Positions 22,002-34,131 of a DNA stretch of 64,000 nucleotides are shown here, one piece after another. The notes below the pieces were generated by a model. The model did no database searches and was not told the origin of the DNA. It saw only the letters and a program-made list of their open reading frames with translations. Positions within the stretch are counted from its first letter, which is position 1, and each line of letters opens with the position of its first letter. Location: NCBI RefSeq assembly GCF_918797505.1, contig NC_092794.1:310001-374000 (forward strand), written 5' to 3'. A program made the translations under genes and the position numbers. This DNA is from Bemisia tabaci. Its lineage: Eukaryota; Arthropoda; Insecta; Hemiptera; Aleyrodidae.

Positions 22002-24776
22002 TAGAGTCCCTTTATACCCAGAGTTAAGACAACTCGATTATCAGCTGACAACACCGGCCTTGGCTGGCATGGAGGCCGAAACGAGTGCACCCAAACGAAC
22101 GATATTGAGGATAAGGATCAGGATTCCTGCGATGTCTGTCACACAAAACAACAACATCAACAAATTGATCAATTAAAAAGAAAATAGCTATGTTTATGCG
22201 AGCCTCTTAACCTAACTTCAATCGAAACCTGAGTTTGAAACCAAGGTTCAAATCACGGCATAAACGATACGGAACTAACGAAATTTAGGTTTCCGAAATT
22301 TGTGTTTGAAACCTTATTTTACACTAAAGACTAGGTTTTCGCACTCCGCATAAACGAACCGGAGGTTGAAATTAGTTGAAATTCGACTTCAAATGCGATT
22401 TTCAGGTGCGCGATCGGCAATATGGCGGATTTATTATCATAACGTTCGTAAACAACTGGTGCTTATCCCACGATTTAGCTTTAATTTTGCCATTATTCAA
22501 CATTTTTTACAATCATAATTTTACTACAATTGTTGCTTAAGCACTTTCACGTGATTCCTTCAGTTATATGTGGCTTACTTATCCTTATTTAGCTAAACGT
22601 AGGACGTTATTTTCTAGTGAAGGTGTTTAGTGTCAGATGGAATCCAGGCTTATTACTGCTTTTTCAGATAATTCTTGCAACTCTAATCAACATTTTATGA
22701 CTACAGAAGCAAAGCAAGCAAAGAGCTTTACAGGCTACAATTGAGTAATAGCCTTACCCACCAGTTCATCATCTGCGGAGAACTTTTTTACTGTATCCAA
22801 ACGATTTGCCTAAGATTTCAAGATAAGGCACCCTGCTTCCCTTTAAGTAGTGCACCGAATTTTTTCATTTCAATCTACCGATTAAATCTAAAATCTGATC
22901 CAGTCAGAGCTGCATAGCTCTTGAATTTGTGTGTTATCCGTGTATCTATTTCCTGGTTGTCCTACTGGAAGTGCGACTCCAGCCACAACCGTGACCTGCT
23001 GACTTATTTCTTTGATCCAATCTCTAGTAAATGATGACTCAAATTCTGAAGCCATCATTTATTGAAACTAGTTCAAAGTTATTGCTCCAAAGTATCGTCA
23101 CTCTTCTCATACTGATGCAGAAGGAAGGAGATTCTTCGGTGAGTGCTCTGTGATCCAAGATTTTCAATTTGAGATAAGAATAAGGTTTTTATTGAGGCGT
23201 GTAACAATTTTTGGTTGTTGAACCACTTGTCATAATTGAGCTTTGGCGTTAGAGATGCATCAACTGTGGAAAGTGGCTCTGCCTGTGCAAAAATATCTTG
23301 TGACAGCAGTGAATGTTAGTAAATGCGCTTTACAGATAGACTGAGAGCTCCAGATTCCAATCTACCTGAATAATTAAATTCAGAAGGATTTTTGAATTGA
23401 GTTCATATCGAATCTCAGTGGGAGAATAATATACAGTCTAAGCGAAATAATATCAATGGTAAGGTTGGGTTTGTGTCTTAGATTAGTGAAATGCAATGGC
23501 AGGTTCTGAAATCTTGTTTTTCAGTTGCTCTTTACTTACATGAGTCACCTTTGAAAATCAAGTTTAAGAAAAACACACATAGGTAGGCAAACAGTGGTAG
23601 GTAGCTTGCCTATTTTCTTCCTGTCTTGCTCCTGGACTCGGAGAGCAGTCGGAAAGAGGGGTGAGAAACAGGATTTCAGCGCGTGTCACTGGGAATGTGG
23701 AAATTCAAAATTTGTGAAGCGTCACCAGTTTGTTGAGATTGTCACCGTCCGTTACCTCAAGAGGATTTAGACGCTTCTGCTTCAGCGATACATTGTTGAC
23801 CTATCAATATCTGCTTATTTTGATCATATCTTGAAGGAGGAATTCCCATAAGTATATCCCGATTCTTTATTTGTTTCACTACAATAATGGCAGACATACA
23901 ATCTTTACAACAGCATGGAGTGAAGGTGCGGTGCTTTACTGGATTAGCACTCTTACACTTTCAATGCCTATATCTACCTATTGTAAGATCATTAGAAGCT
24001 CAATAAACAATATGATGAATTTCTGCGCCTGCCACAATTATTTTTAACATCACTAAAATTACCTATGGCAACTTTTCTGAACTCAGAATATAAGCTCGAG
24101 CATGATTTGGAGGGTTGTTGAGATTAGGTATTCATTCAATTTTAAAGATGAACGTAAAATGATTAAACATCTACTGTCATTTTTCCAACTGTTGCTCAGA
24201 AAGTCAGTAAAGGCTTTTCTAGTGAAGATGAAGCCTCCGCTTATATATTGTGGAAAAATTGAACATACACAGGATAAAAGAGTACCTAATAATTTATTGA
24301 ATCAATTCATAGTGGAAAAATGAAGTATAGCTTGTGAAAATGGCGCCAACATGAAATTCAAGTTCAATCGAAAATATGCGCATAAACAGCGCCAAAATCG
24401 GAAAGTTTGATTTCCCGCGAAAGTCGGGTTACAGCGCCCGCATAAACCCGACGGAGGAAACTTGCATTACAAACTCGGGTTTCGTGAAACCCCGGTTTCG
24501 AGCCTCGCATAAACGTAGCTAATGAGATTGGTTTGTGAATAATTTCTTAATCTATTTTCATTTTGGACCGATGAAAATTACAATTTATTCTTGATAAACC
24601 ACAATTAGGTAATATTTTCATTATTCTTGTTCACATTCAAGGTACCGCCATCTTGGTGCACTCGTTTCGGCCTCCATGAGCGAGAAACAATCAGAATTGG
24701 ATTTTTTTTTACTTTCAGCCCAACCCTCGCCCAACCAAAAGTGAGTTGTCTTAACTCTGGGTATAAAGGGACTCTA
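22002..24776. mobile_element. hAT MITE family A, interrupted copy
   Basis: The left end TAGAGTCCCTTTATACCC is at 22002 and the right end GGGTATAAAGGGACTCTA at 24759-24776. The copy is split at AAAAGAAAAT/GAGATTGG by a 2335-bp element (22186-24520), leaving about 437 bases of its own. The flanks (GTTGGGGG and GTATACTA) do not match, so this copy has lost its duplication or is recombinant. Confidence 0.8.
22186..24520. mobile_element. TIR element 'AGCTA', full-length 2335-bp copy
   Basis: The termini are AGCTATGTTTATGCGAG and CTCGCATAAACGTAGCT. AAT flanks both ends (22183-22185 and 24521-24523), and removing the element rejoins the host MITE exactly. Sub-terminal sequence has several 'cataaac' repeats pointing both ways. 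A short frame at 24102-24323 is shared with the second copy but I recognise no domain in it. The superfamily is uncertain; a 3-bp duplication is compatible with PIF/Harbinger or CACTA types. Confidence 0.82.
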
Positions 24777-25039
24777 GTATACTAACCGAGATAGCCAAGA
24801 ATGTACAGAAATGAGCGTTCTTCCGCGAAATTGAGTAAATTTATGCAAAAACTGAGTCAAACGCGTGCTTAATAAACGACGGTTCGTAACAATGTAACAA
24901 TAGTGTTAGTTAATCGCTCTGGATACTTGAAATTCATAGGTTGACTGCATTTCTGGGCCCTTCCTTTATTCGCAGAAGCATCGGTGGAGGCCTGATGTAT
25001 TTTCGGAGTTTCACATCATCTGTATGGCGTCATTTCCGT

Positions 25040-25375
25040 AACCCTGAGAAATAAAAATATATTTATCGAAAGAAAAAAAAAAATATTTCTCAAGAAAAAA
25101 AAATATATGTAGAAATTATTTTTCACCCGTAGAAATATTCCTGCTACTTCGAATTTTTTTTTTTTTTTTGCTTTGGAGAAATATTTTTTTTATCTCAGAA
25201 AAAAAATTCGCCGTAGAAATATTTTCACCGCTCCTGACAAAAAAAAAAATCTCGAGAGAAAAATATATTTCTCAGGAAAAAAATATATCTCTGAAAAAAA
25301 ATTATTTCTCAGAAAGAAATATATTTCTCAGGAAATAAAATATTTCTCAGAAAAAAAAATATATTTCTGCAGAAC
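25040..25375. repeat. AT-rich array of GAAATATATTTC-type units
   Basis: About fifteen degenerate units of 18-25 bases combine AGAAATAT, ATTTCTCAG and A runs. Because GAAATATATTTC is self-complementary the array can form multiple small hairpins. A frame through it is low complexity (RKKYISQ type) and is not considered a gene. Confidence 0.75.
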
Positions 25376-25458
25376 GGAGTGTTCACTGCTGCCAGCTTGT
25401 GCAGGCCGCTGGAAATGTTTTCGACAAGGAACGTGGGATGTGGATCGATGGGTGGATC

Positions 25459-25770
25459 TAGAGTCCCTTTATACTGAGAGTCAAGACAATTTGAATCCAT
25501 TTCTGATTGGTTCCCGTATTTTAGGCCTCCACAGTGTCACAAATGGGAATAAAGATTACGTTTTCACCAATTGCAAAGATTATAATCTGGAATGGACCAG
25601 GGAATTACGGGTTCGGCAAGGAAAAAACGGAATGAGAGGAGGAACGGAGAAAGGCATTTAAGAACGGGGCGATCAAAGATTACGAAAAACGTTCAATTTC
25701 TGTAATCTTTATTCCCGTTTGTGACATCCATGAGCCGAATTGCCTTGACTCTCAGTATAAAGGGACTGTA
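25459..25770. mobile_element. hAT MITE family B, TSD GGTGGATC
   Basis: The ends are TAGAGTCCCTTTATACTGAG and CTCAGTATAAAGGGACTGTA. GGTGGATC flanks both sides (25451-25458 and 25771-25778), a perfect 8-bp duplication. Its terminal 15 bases match family A but the interior differs, with inner inverted repeats around GGGAATAAAGATTAC. The two families probably shared one transposase source. Confidence 0.92.
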
Positions 25771-26680
25771 GGTGGATCGTGGGATGTGGCGCGAAGAGTT
25801 GAATCTTTCGCGGGAAACTTCCGGCCGGACGTAATAATTGCGGAATAAAACGTCCGCGTTTATTCCGGGGAAATTAGGATTTTTTCAGCGATTGCATGTC
25901 CATCCGGGCAAATTATTTTCTCATAATCAGTGCGATGAAGCCAAAAGACACCATTACACATTCTTTCAAACAAGGATAACTAGGAAATAAAAAAGAATGA
26001 ATGGAAAGTTTTGATACATCACGCTTCTCTGCATGCTGATCTTTGTCCGGAATTTGAGTTTTGGCAATAAGGAATAAAATTGAGAAGTCGCAGAGTTCTT
26101 TAAACAATGTCCTGATGGATGAATATATCTTTCTTTTCAAGAAGACTATCGTAAATGAAGAGAATGTTATAAAACAATTTCTGAAAATCCTTCTTTTCAA
26201 GGAATGCAAAGAGGAAAAAATACAATTCTAGCGAATGCATACACGTTTACTCGTGCTGTGCGCTCTTTTTTGAAGGCTCTGCCCACACTAGCAGAAAGAC
26301 TCAGAACTTTGCGCGGAAGTTAAAGCTGGCTACCTCCTGTAACACCAAAAGACGACAAAATTAGAAATTGCAATATTTATCCTTTCGGGAAATGAGAGAT
26401 TTTGCCGCCTTGCTACTTTTTAATTTTCATTCTGAATTCTAATTTCGTCTTATCGATACATACATGAAAGCCGCTTTCATAGCCCTCTTTGGTGCTAGGC
26501 GACATCCAGCCGCCGATGTCCTCTATCCTCTCAAAGCCCTTCAGGGAGTTTCCACTCCCATCATTTCCTCTGAATAAGCAAAACAAAAAATGCTCCTTTA
26601 ATTCCTCTAAAATCCTATATCTTTGTCGATACTTACTCATGTTTAAGGAAATTCCAAAATTTGCTGACCCCCCAAGTTTT

Positions 26681-27105
26681 AAAAGTCGGAAACAATGCTT
26701 TTCTTTTGGGAGAGAGCAAATTTTTCTGAATGACTCATTTAAATTTATTTCTTTTAGATCCTTTGAAACTTTTTGAGTGTCGAACGGAACGTTTAGACAT
26801 TACCATTCAGGGTTCCGATTTTGCCAAATTTGTGTTCTTTCATTTTTACTACAGCTTACTGCTCTGCATCAGTCATTTTACACGCGAATCTATACCGCTA
26901 GATGGCTCCTTACATCGCTGACTTCAAAAATCATTTAAAAATATAAAAACGCAAATTCAGCTGAATTGAAACCCTGAATGCAAATGTCTAAACGTTCCTT
27001 TCGACACTAAGAAAGTTTCAAAGGATTTAAAAGAAAGAAATTTAAATGATTCATTAAGAAAAATGTTGCTCTCTCCCATAAGAAAAGCATTGTTTCCGAC
27101 TTTTC
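26681..27105. repeat. Inverted repeat with 140-bp arms
   Basis: The left arm 26681-26820 and right arm 26964-27105 are inverted copies at roughly 88-90% identity, sharing AAAAGTCGGAAACAATGC and AACGTTTAGACAT. The loop is about 145 bases. A hAT element is inserted just to the right, at 27125. Confidence 0.8.
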
Positions 27106-27124
27106 TGGTTTTCGCGGCAGTAAT

Positions 27125-28371
27125 CAGAGATGGAAAGTGAAATTTCACGTTTTGAAATTTCATGAAATTTCACGTGAAATTTCATGAAATTTCACAAGGC
27201 CCGAATAAATTTCAAAAAAATTGAAATTTGTTGATTTTTCAAAGAAATATTGTTACTAAGCCTCGGAAACGGTTCAGATGATCCTCCTGCTGATGCAGCA
27301 GAATATGGCCCACTAATGAGATGCTACACCCAAAGGAGGGGGCACAAGGGGGGTTTTAGAGAAAGTTGTAGTGTTTCTGAGTTACTATGAAACGACTGAA
27401 AGGCAGTAGGTAAATGTAGTCGCATATTGCTGCTACTTTTAAGAAGGTTCCTGAAACAATACCTTTATAAATCAAAATCACCTTGGGTATTTATGATTTA
27501 ATTTTAATGAAGCTTTGAATTTTGCGACTTTGCTCGAAAAGGTAAGAAGACAAAACTGAAAATCCTGTAGATTTTCTTGAGAACTTTCATTTTTTTCTAG
27601 AAGATGCTCAAAAAACGAAAAGAGTAAAAAGTGCAATATTAATTAGTGTTTACCAAGCATCCAAGGGTGCAGTCGCGTAGTATCCAAGAGGATAGAGAAT
27701 CCATAACAACCCAAAAAAAAATGTTTTTACAAATAAAATTAAAGTTACTTACGTTTGGAATTACTTGATAAAATTCAAGATGATTGAAAACAATCCATTT
27801 TTGAAACTGAGATTTCCGACTCTAAAATATATATGTTGGCAGTTTGACACTGCTGAGAATAATCTTTATAGTATAATTGTTAAATATGTAGGACATTAAG
27901 TTGGTTCAGAAATATACCACTAAAAGTGCCGTTTTTTAGCATTACAATTTTTAGCATCAATTTCTCCAACGTTTCTCAAATAAAAGTCCCCCCCCCCCCT
28001 CATAAAAAAACTAGTATTTTCATGCCGATGCGTGGAGGAAATTGTTCTTGTGGTGGAGCGGAGGCACTCAAGTGTCAATGATGCATTACTTACGAAAATT
28101 AAGGACCCATGACTTACATAAGTGACATCTGACATGACACCGAAATCTTCGTGATAAAAAACTGAGCTGCTGGAAGAGTGGGTGGTGAGGTTAGGTTAGG
28201 TCAGGGGGGCTGAAAAATCTCAATATCGAGAATCACCGTTTCTAGGCGTTTCTTGGCCTCTTGAATGTATCCTCAAAAGTTTCAATAAATTTCATGAAAT
28301 TTCGTGAAATTTCATGAAATTTCACGCGTGAAATTTCACTCGAATAAATTTCATGAAATTTTCCATCTCTG
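27125..28371. mobile_element. hAT element 'CAGAGATGG', copy A
   Basis: The termini are CAGAGATGGAAA and TTTCCATCTCTG. The sub-terminal zones are arrays of the self-complementary word GAAATTTCATGAAATTTC. Copy A is the inverted near-duplicate of copy B (29683-30920); they differ mainly by a 22-base unit of that array. Flanks GCAGTAAT and CACAGAGC do not match, but CACAGAGC is the inverse of copy B's right flank, as expected if the DNA between the copies has inverted. No transposase frame was found. Confidence 0.88.
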
Positions 28372-29097
28372 CACAGAGCACTCACCGAAGAATCTCCTTC
28401 CTTCTGCATCAGTATGAGAAGAGTGACGATACTTTGGAGCAATAACTTTGAACTAGTTTCAATAAATGATGGCTTCAGAATTTGAGTCATCATTTACTAG
28501 AGATTGGATCAAAGAAATAAGTCAGCAGGTCACGGTTGTGGCTAGAGTCACACTTCCAGTAGGACAATCAGGATATACGTGCACGGATAACACACAAATT
28601 CAAGAGCTATGCAGCTCTGATTGGATCAGATTTTAGATTTAATCGGTAGATTGAAATGAAAAAATTCGGTGCACTACTTAAAGGGAAGCAGGGTGCCTTA
28701 TCTTGAAATCCTAGGCAAATCGTGCGGATGCAGTAAAAAAGTTCTCCGCAGATGATGAACTGGTGGGTAAGGCTATTACTCAATTGTAGCCTGTAAAGCT
28801 CTTTGCTTGCTTTGCTTCTGTAGTCATAAAATGTTGATTAGAGTTGCAAGAATAATCTGAAAAAGCAGTAATAAGCCTGGATTCCATCTGACACTAAACA
28901 CCTTCACTAGAAAATAACGTCCTACGTTTAGCTAAATAATGATAAATAAGCCACATATAACTGAAGGAATCACGCAAAAGTGCTTCAGAAACAATTATAG
29001 TAAAATTATGGTTGTAAAAAATGTTGAATAATGTCTCCATACTTTCTAATGTGTCCAACTTTCTCCAAAATTAAAGCTAAATCGTGGGATAAGCACC
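28372..29097 (-). mobile_element. Left half of a second AGCTA element, inverted
   Basis: Reading on the minus strand, this matches about 22464-23152 of the full AGCTA copy, from GGTGCTTATCCCACGATTTAG to GAGTGCTCTGTG. The partner half lies in the opposite orientation at 30921-32299. The terminal region is missing, replaced by hAT family-A sequence at 29098. Confidence 0.85.
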
Positions 29098-29682
29098 TAG
29101 AGTCCCTTTATAGAGTCCCTTTATACCCAGAGTTAAGACAACTCGATTATCAGCTGACTGGCAGCCGGCCTTAGCTGGCCATGGAGGCCGAAACGAGTGC
29201 ACCCAAACGAACGATATTGAGGGATAAGGATCAGGAATCCTGCGATGTCTGTCACACAAAAACAACAACATCAACAAATTGATCAATTAAAAAGAAAATG
29301 AGATTGGTTTGTGAATAATTTCTTATTCTCTTTTCATTTTGGACCGATGGAAATGACAATTTACTCTTGATAAACCACAATTAGGTGATATTTTCATTAT
29401 TCTTGTTCACATTCGAGGTACCGCCATCTTGGTGCACTCGTTTCGGCCTCCATGAGCGAAAACCAATCAGAATTGGATTTTTTTTTAGGCCACTTTCAGC
29501 CGAACCAAAAGTGAGTTGTCTCAACTCTGGGTATAAAGGGACTCTATCCCTTTATAACCAGAGTTAAGACAACTCGATTATCAGCTGACTGGCAGCCGGC
29601 CTTGGCTGGCCATGGAGGCCGAAACGAGTGCACCCAAACAAACGATATTGAGGGATAAGGATCAGGAATCCTGCGATGTCTG
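29098..29682. mobile_element. hAT family-A MITE split at its own terminus by another family-A MITE
   Basis: The host copy starts TAGAG at 29098 and continues TCCCTTTA at 29103-29110. The sequence resumes TCCCTTTATAACCAGAG at 29547 and is cut off at 29682 by hAT copy B. Only its left portion (about 150 bases) survives. Confidence 0.85.
29111..29546. mobile_element. hAT MITE family A nested in a family-A terminus, TSD TCCCTTTA
   Basis: This is a complete copy, TAGAGTCCCTTTATACCC to GGGTATAAAGGGACTCTA. It is flanked by TCCCTTTA on both sides (29103-29110 and 29547-29554), which is itself part of the family's terminal repeat. The element therefore used the end of a relative as its target. Confidence 0.92.
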
Positions 29683-30920
29683 CAGAGATGGAAAATTTCA
29701 TGAAATTTATTCGAGTGAAATTTCACGCGTGAAATTTCACGAAATTTCATGAAATTTCACGAAATTTCATGAAATTTATTGAAACTTTTGAGGATACATT
29801 CAAGAGGCCAAGAAACGCCTAGAAACGGTGATTCTCGATATTGAGATTTTTCAGCCCCCCCTGACCTAACCTAACCTCACCACCCACTCTTCCAGCAGCT
29901 CAGTTTTTTATCACGAAGATTTCGGTGTCATGTCAGATGTCACTTATGTAAGTCATGGGTCCTTAATTTTCGTAAGTAATGCATCATTGACACTTGAGTG
30001 CCTCCGCTCCACCACAAGAACAATTTCCTCCACGCATCGGCATGAAAATACTAGTTTTTTTATGAGGGGGGGGGGGGGGACTTTTATTTGAGAAACGTTG
30101 GAGAAATTGATGCTAAAAATTGTAATGCCAAAAAACGGCACTTTTAGTGGTATATTTCTGAACCAACTTAATGTCCTACATATTTAACAATTATACTATA
30201 AAGATTATTCTCAGCAGTGCCAAACTGCCAACATATATATTTTAGAGTCGGAAATCTCAGTTTCAAAAATGGATTGTTTTCAATCATCTTGAATTTTATC
30301 ATGTAATTCCAAACGTAAGTAACTTTAATTTTATTTGTAAAAGCATTTTTTTTTGGGTTGTTATGGATTCTCTATCCTCTTGGATACTACGCGACTGCAC
30401 CCTTGGATGCTTGGTAAACACTAATTAATATTGCACTTTTTACTCTTTTCGTTTTTTGAGCATCTTCTAGAAAAAAATGAAAGTTCTCAAGAAAATCTAC
30501 AGGATTTTCAGTTTTGTCTTCTTACCTTTTCGAGCAACGTCGCAAAATTCAAAGCTTCATTAAAATTAAATCATAAATACCCAAGGTGATTTTGATTTAT
30601 AAAGGTATTGTTTCAGGAACCTTCTTAAAAGTAGCAGCAATATGCGACTACATTTACCTACTGCCTTTCAGTCGTTTCATAGTAACTCAGAAACACTACA
30701 ACTTTCTCTAAAACCCCCCTTGTGCCCCCTCCTTTGGGTGTAGCATCTCATTAGTGGGCCATATTCTGCTGCATCAGCAGGAGGATCATCTGAACCATTT
30801 CCGAGGCTTAGTAACAATATTTCTTTGAAAAATCAACAAATTTCAATTTTTTTGAAATTTATTCGGGCCTTGTGAAATTTCATGAAATTTCAAAACGTGA
30901 AATTTCACTTTCCATCTCTG
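29683..30920. mobile_element. hAT element 'CAGAGATGG', copy B, inserted in an AGCTA element
   Basis: The ends are the same as copy A. GCTCTGTG follows its right end (30921-30928), and the inverse of GCTCTGTG stands at 28372-28379 beside copy A. In the intact AGCTA element this site reads GAGTGCTCTGTGATCC with one GCTCTGTG. Copy B thus made an 8-bp duplication there, which was later separated. The left flank is now family-A MITE sequence (GATGTCTG). Confidence 0.88.
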
Positions 30921-32299
30921 GCTCTGTGATCCAAGATTTTCAATTTGAGATAAGAATAAGGTTATTATTGAGGCGTGTTACAATTTTTGGTCGTTGAACC
31001 ACTTGTCATAATTGAGCTTTTGCGTTAGAGATGCATCAACTGTGGAAAGTGGCTCTGCCTGTGCAAAAATATCTTGTGACAGCAGTGAATGTTAGTAAAT
31101 GCGCTTTACAGATAGACTGAGAGCTCCAGATTCCAATCTACCTGAATAATTAAATTCAGAAGGATTTTTGAATTGAGTTCATATCGAATCTCAGTGGGAG
31201 AATAATATACAGTGTAAGCGAAAGAATATCAATGGTAAGGTTGGGTTGGTGTCTTAGGTTAGTGAAATGCAATGGCAGGTTCTGAAATCTTGTTTTTCAG
31301 TTGCTCTTTACATGAGTCACCTTTGAAAATCAAGTTTAAGAAAAACACACATAGGTAGGCAAACAGTGGTAGGTAGCTTGCCTATTTTCTTCCTGTCTTG
31401 CTCATGGACTCGGAGAGCAGTCGGAAAGAGGGGTGAGAAACAGGATTTCAGCGCGTGTCTCTGGGAATGTGGAAACTCAAAATTTGTGAAGCGTCACCAG
31501 TTTGTTGAGATTGTCTCCGTCCGTTGCCTCAAGAGGATTTAGACGCTTCTGCTTCAGCGATACATTGTTGACCTATCAATATCTGCTTATTTTGATCATA
31601 TCTTGAAGGAGGAATTCCCATAAGTATTCCCGATTAGTTATTTGTTTCACAACAATAATGGCAGACATACAATCTTTACAACAGCATGGTGTGAAGGTGT
31701 GGTGCTTTACTAGATTAGCACTCCTACACTTTCAATGCCTATATCTACCTATTGTAAGATCATTAGAAGCTCAATAAACAATATGATGAATTTCAGCGCC
31801 TGCCACAATTATTTTTAACGTCACTAAAATTACCTATGGCAACTTTTCTGAACTCAGAATATAAGCTCGAGCATGATTTGGAGGGTTGTTGAGATTAGGT
31901 ATTCATTCAATTTTAAAGATGAACGTAAAATGATTAAACATCTACTGTCATTTTTCCAACTGTTGCTCAGAAAGTCAGTAAAGGCTTTTCTAGTGAAGAT
32001 GAAGCCTCCGCTTATATATTGTGGAAAAATTGAACATACACAGGATAAAAGAGTAATACCTAATAATTTATTGAATCAATTCAAAGTGGAAAAATGAAGT
32101 ATAGCTTGTGACAATGGCGCCAACATGAAATTCAAGTTCAATCGAAAATATGCGCATAAACAGCGCCAAAATCGGAAAGTTTGATTTCCCGCGAAAGTCG
32201 GGTTACGTTACAGCGCCCGCATAAACCCGACGGAGGAAACTTGCATTACAAACTCGGGTTTCGTGAAACCCCGGTTTCGAGCCTCGCATAAACGTAGCT
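30921..32299 (+). mobile_element. Right half of the second AGCTA element
   Basis: It matches 23145-24520 of the full copy at high identity, from GCTCTGTGATCC to the terminal CTCGCATAAACGTAGCT. Small indels (for example an extra AAT near 32054 and an extra GTTAC near 32204) distinguish the copies. Confidence 0.88.
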
Positions 32300-32300
32300 A

Positions 32301-32376
32301 CTGTGAAGGCCTAAAATACGGGAACCAATCAGAAATGGATTCACATTGTCTTGACTCTCAGTATAAAGGGACTCTA
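32301..32376. mobile_element. hAT MITE family B right-end fragment
   Basis: CTGTGAAGGCCTAAAATACGG through CTCAGTATAAAGGGACTCTA matches the right end of the 25459-25770 copy, inverted. It abuts the AGCTA terminus at 32299. Family-B interior sequence (TAATCTTTATTCCCGTTTGTG) follows out of order, so this copy is rearranged. Confidence 0.75.
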
Positions 32377-33202
32377 ATATTCTTTGCAATCGGTGAAAAT
32401 GTAATCTTTATTCCCGTTTGTGACACCGTCAGAGTTGCTGGAAGACATTTCATCGAATGAAATATCAAAAATGCTAGTTTTTTCTAACAGAATTTGTTTT
32501 TATTTTTTAAAGAGAATAATATTCGTCAATTAGACCAAGTGGAGCGCTGTCTCTTCTTTAGTTCTTCTCTTCTTGTCTTCTCTTATACTTACAAAATGCT
32601 TACTCTTTCATTTTTAAACATTTTCTCTCAGATTCAAGAAAAAGTAAAATACCTACCTACTTACTGATCTCAAAATCTATCACTTCAAAACTCAAAAATA
32701 CAGGTACTCTACTTATTTATCAAGTATTTCCTATTTCAAAAAAGAGATACGTTAGCGAAGGAAACTGTTAATTTCTGAAAAATCATTTAAATTGTTTCAA
32801 GGATAGGTTAAGATCCCTCCTTCCCTTTTGTACCAAAAAAGAAGGATATACTATTAGGGGGTACTAGGATTCTTTATAATCAAGAAATTTGTTTTGTTCC
32901 AAGTATGAAAGCTAACGTCCTTTATCCGTAAAATTTATTTTGGTGTTCAACCGGTACTGCTGCCGAGTGTTCAACCAAAATTTGAGAGAAAAAATTCAAA
33001 ATTATGTTTTTGCTGTTTTACTCAACTTAATCCTGGGTATTTCTAAAGTTCCCTTTGACAGTTTACCACGCGCGTATAAAGAGACTTAAGGAGATTCGTA
33101 AGTTTCTGGGGTTTAATCCTGAATTCTGAGTGTTAAATGATATTTCCTGAAATTTCATGAAATTTCTTTTTATAATCTTTCACGAAATTTCTTACCTCTG
33201 GA

Positions 33203-33290
33203 CACTGTGGAGGCCTAAAATACGGGAACCAATCAGATATGGATTCATATTATTGTCTTGACTCTCAGTAGGTACCTATAAAGGGACTAG
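33203..33290. mobile_element. hAT MITE family B fragment
   Basis: CACTGTGGAGGCCTAAAATA to CTCAGTAGGTACCTATAAAG matches family B, with a few extra bases in the terminal repeat. Confidence 0.7.
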
Positions 33291-33639
33291 GTCCACACAC
33301 ACATACATTATGGATTCATCATGGCTTTGAATATCTATTTAAAGCAAAATTTGCAAAAATTAACAAGGTGGAGAAATGGTGCTGGGTCCACTCCATTTCG
33401 CGGGGAAATCCACCTTGTTACATACAGTTTCGGGCCACTTCTTAGTGTTTTTTTTCTTCATTTGCAAAAATTAATATAGATGGAATTAAAAAAAGTCGAA
33501 AAAACACGAGCAGTCGTTGATTTCTTCATAAGCCAGCGCATTTTGGCGGTTCTACTCTGCTCTGACCACCCCAGGTCGAAATACTCGCTCGAATATTCCT
33601 TTTTTGGCTTACACATCCCTTAAAGCTGAAAAGGGCCAT

Positions 33640-33918
33640 ACACAAATTACGTGAGGCACTTAAGGGGGGGGGGGGATGTCACTAACAGCCTTATACGGTG
33701 CCTTACGATGGGAAGGCCTGAGCCTTACTTAAGATTTCCAGCCTACATCTAAAGAAAATGCAGAAAAGTCGAGCCTTACCTACTTAATTTTTAGAGGAGG
33801 GGGGAGGGATGCCGATGCCTTACAGTGCCTTATGAAGGGGGGGGGAGGAGGGATGCCTTACGAGGGAGGTAGGGGGGTCTAAAAATGGGGAAAAGTGCTT
33901 TACCTACGTAATGAATTT
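33640..33918. mobile_element. G-rich MITE-like element with ACGTRAGG / CCTACGT ends
   Basis: The left end reads ATTACGTGAGGCACTT and the right end AAGTGCTTTACCTACGTAAT, imperfect inverse copies. The interior repeats GCCTTA and G runs. No duplication was defined. Confidence 0.5.
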
Positions 33919-33930
33919 TCCCGAAGAGAG

Positions 33931-33966
33931 TAGAGTCCCTTTATACCTGGATATAAAGGGATTCTA
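33931..33966. mobile_element. 36-bp hAT micro-element with perfect 8-bp TSD
   Basis: Two terminal repeats stand back to back: TAGAGTCCCTTTATACC, then a few bases, then ATATAAAGGGATTCTA. GAAGAGAG flanks both sides exactly (33923-33930 and 33967-33974). No interior sequence of family A or B is left. Confidence 0.9.
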
Positions 33967-34131
33967 GAAGAGAGAGGTATTTCAGAAATTTTGTATCACA
34001 TCCTCTTCATTTACGATAGTTTTCAAGAAAAGAAAGCAGTATACATAGCCATGCGGAAATTTTTTGACGAATTTTGCAAACTCTCAATTTCATTCTTTGC
34101 CAAAAGTTGACTTCTGTACATTGATCAGGAT

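Noticed and set aside
24102..24323. 73-residue frame conserved in two AGCTA copies (also 31873-32097)
   Set aside because: The two copies are recent duplicates, so conservation is uninformative; no transposase motif was seen.
22002..24776. An 8-bp duplication for this hAT copy
   Set aside because: The flanks GTTGGGGG and GTATACTA do not match, unlike other copies, so no intact insertion is claimed.
25173..25661. 162-residue frame, one of the longest on the plus strand
   Set aside because: The first half is the AT-rich hairpin array (lysine and isoleucine low complexity) and the second half is hAT MITE family B.
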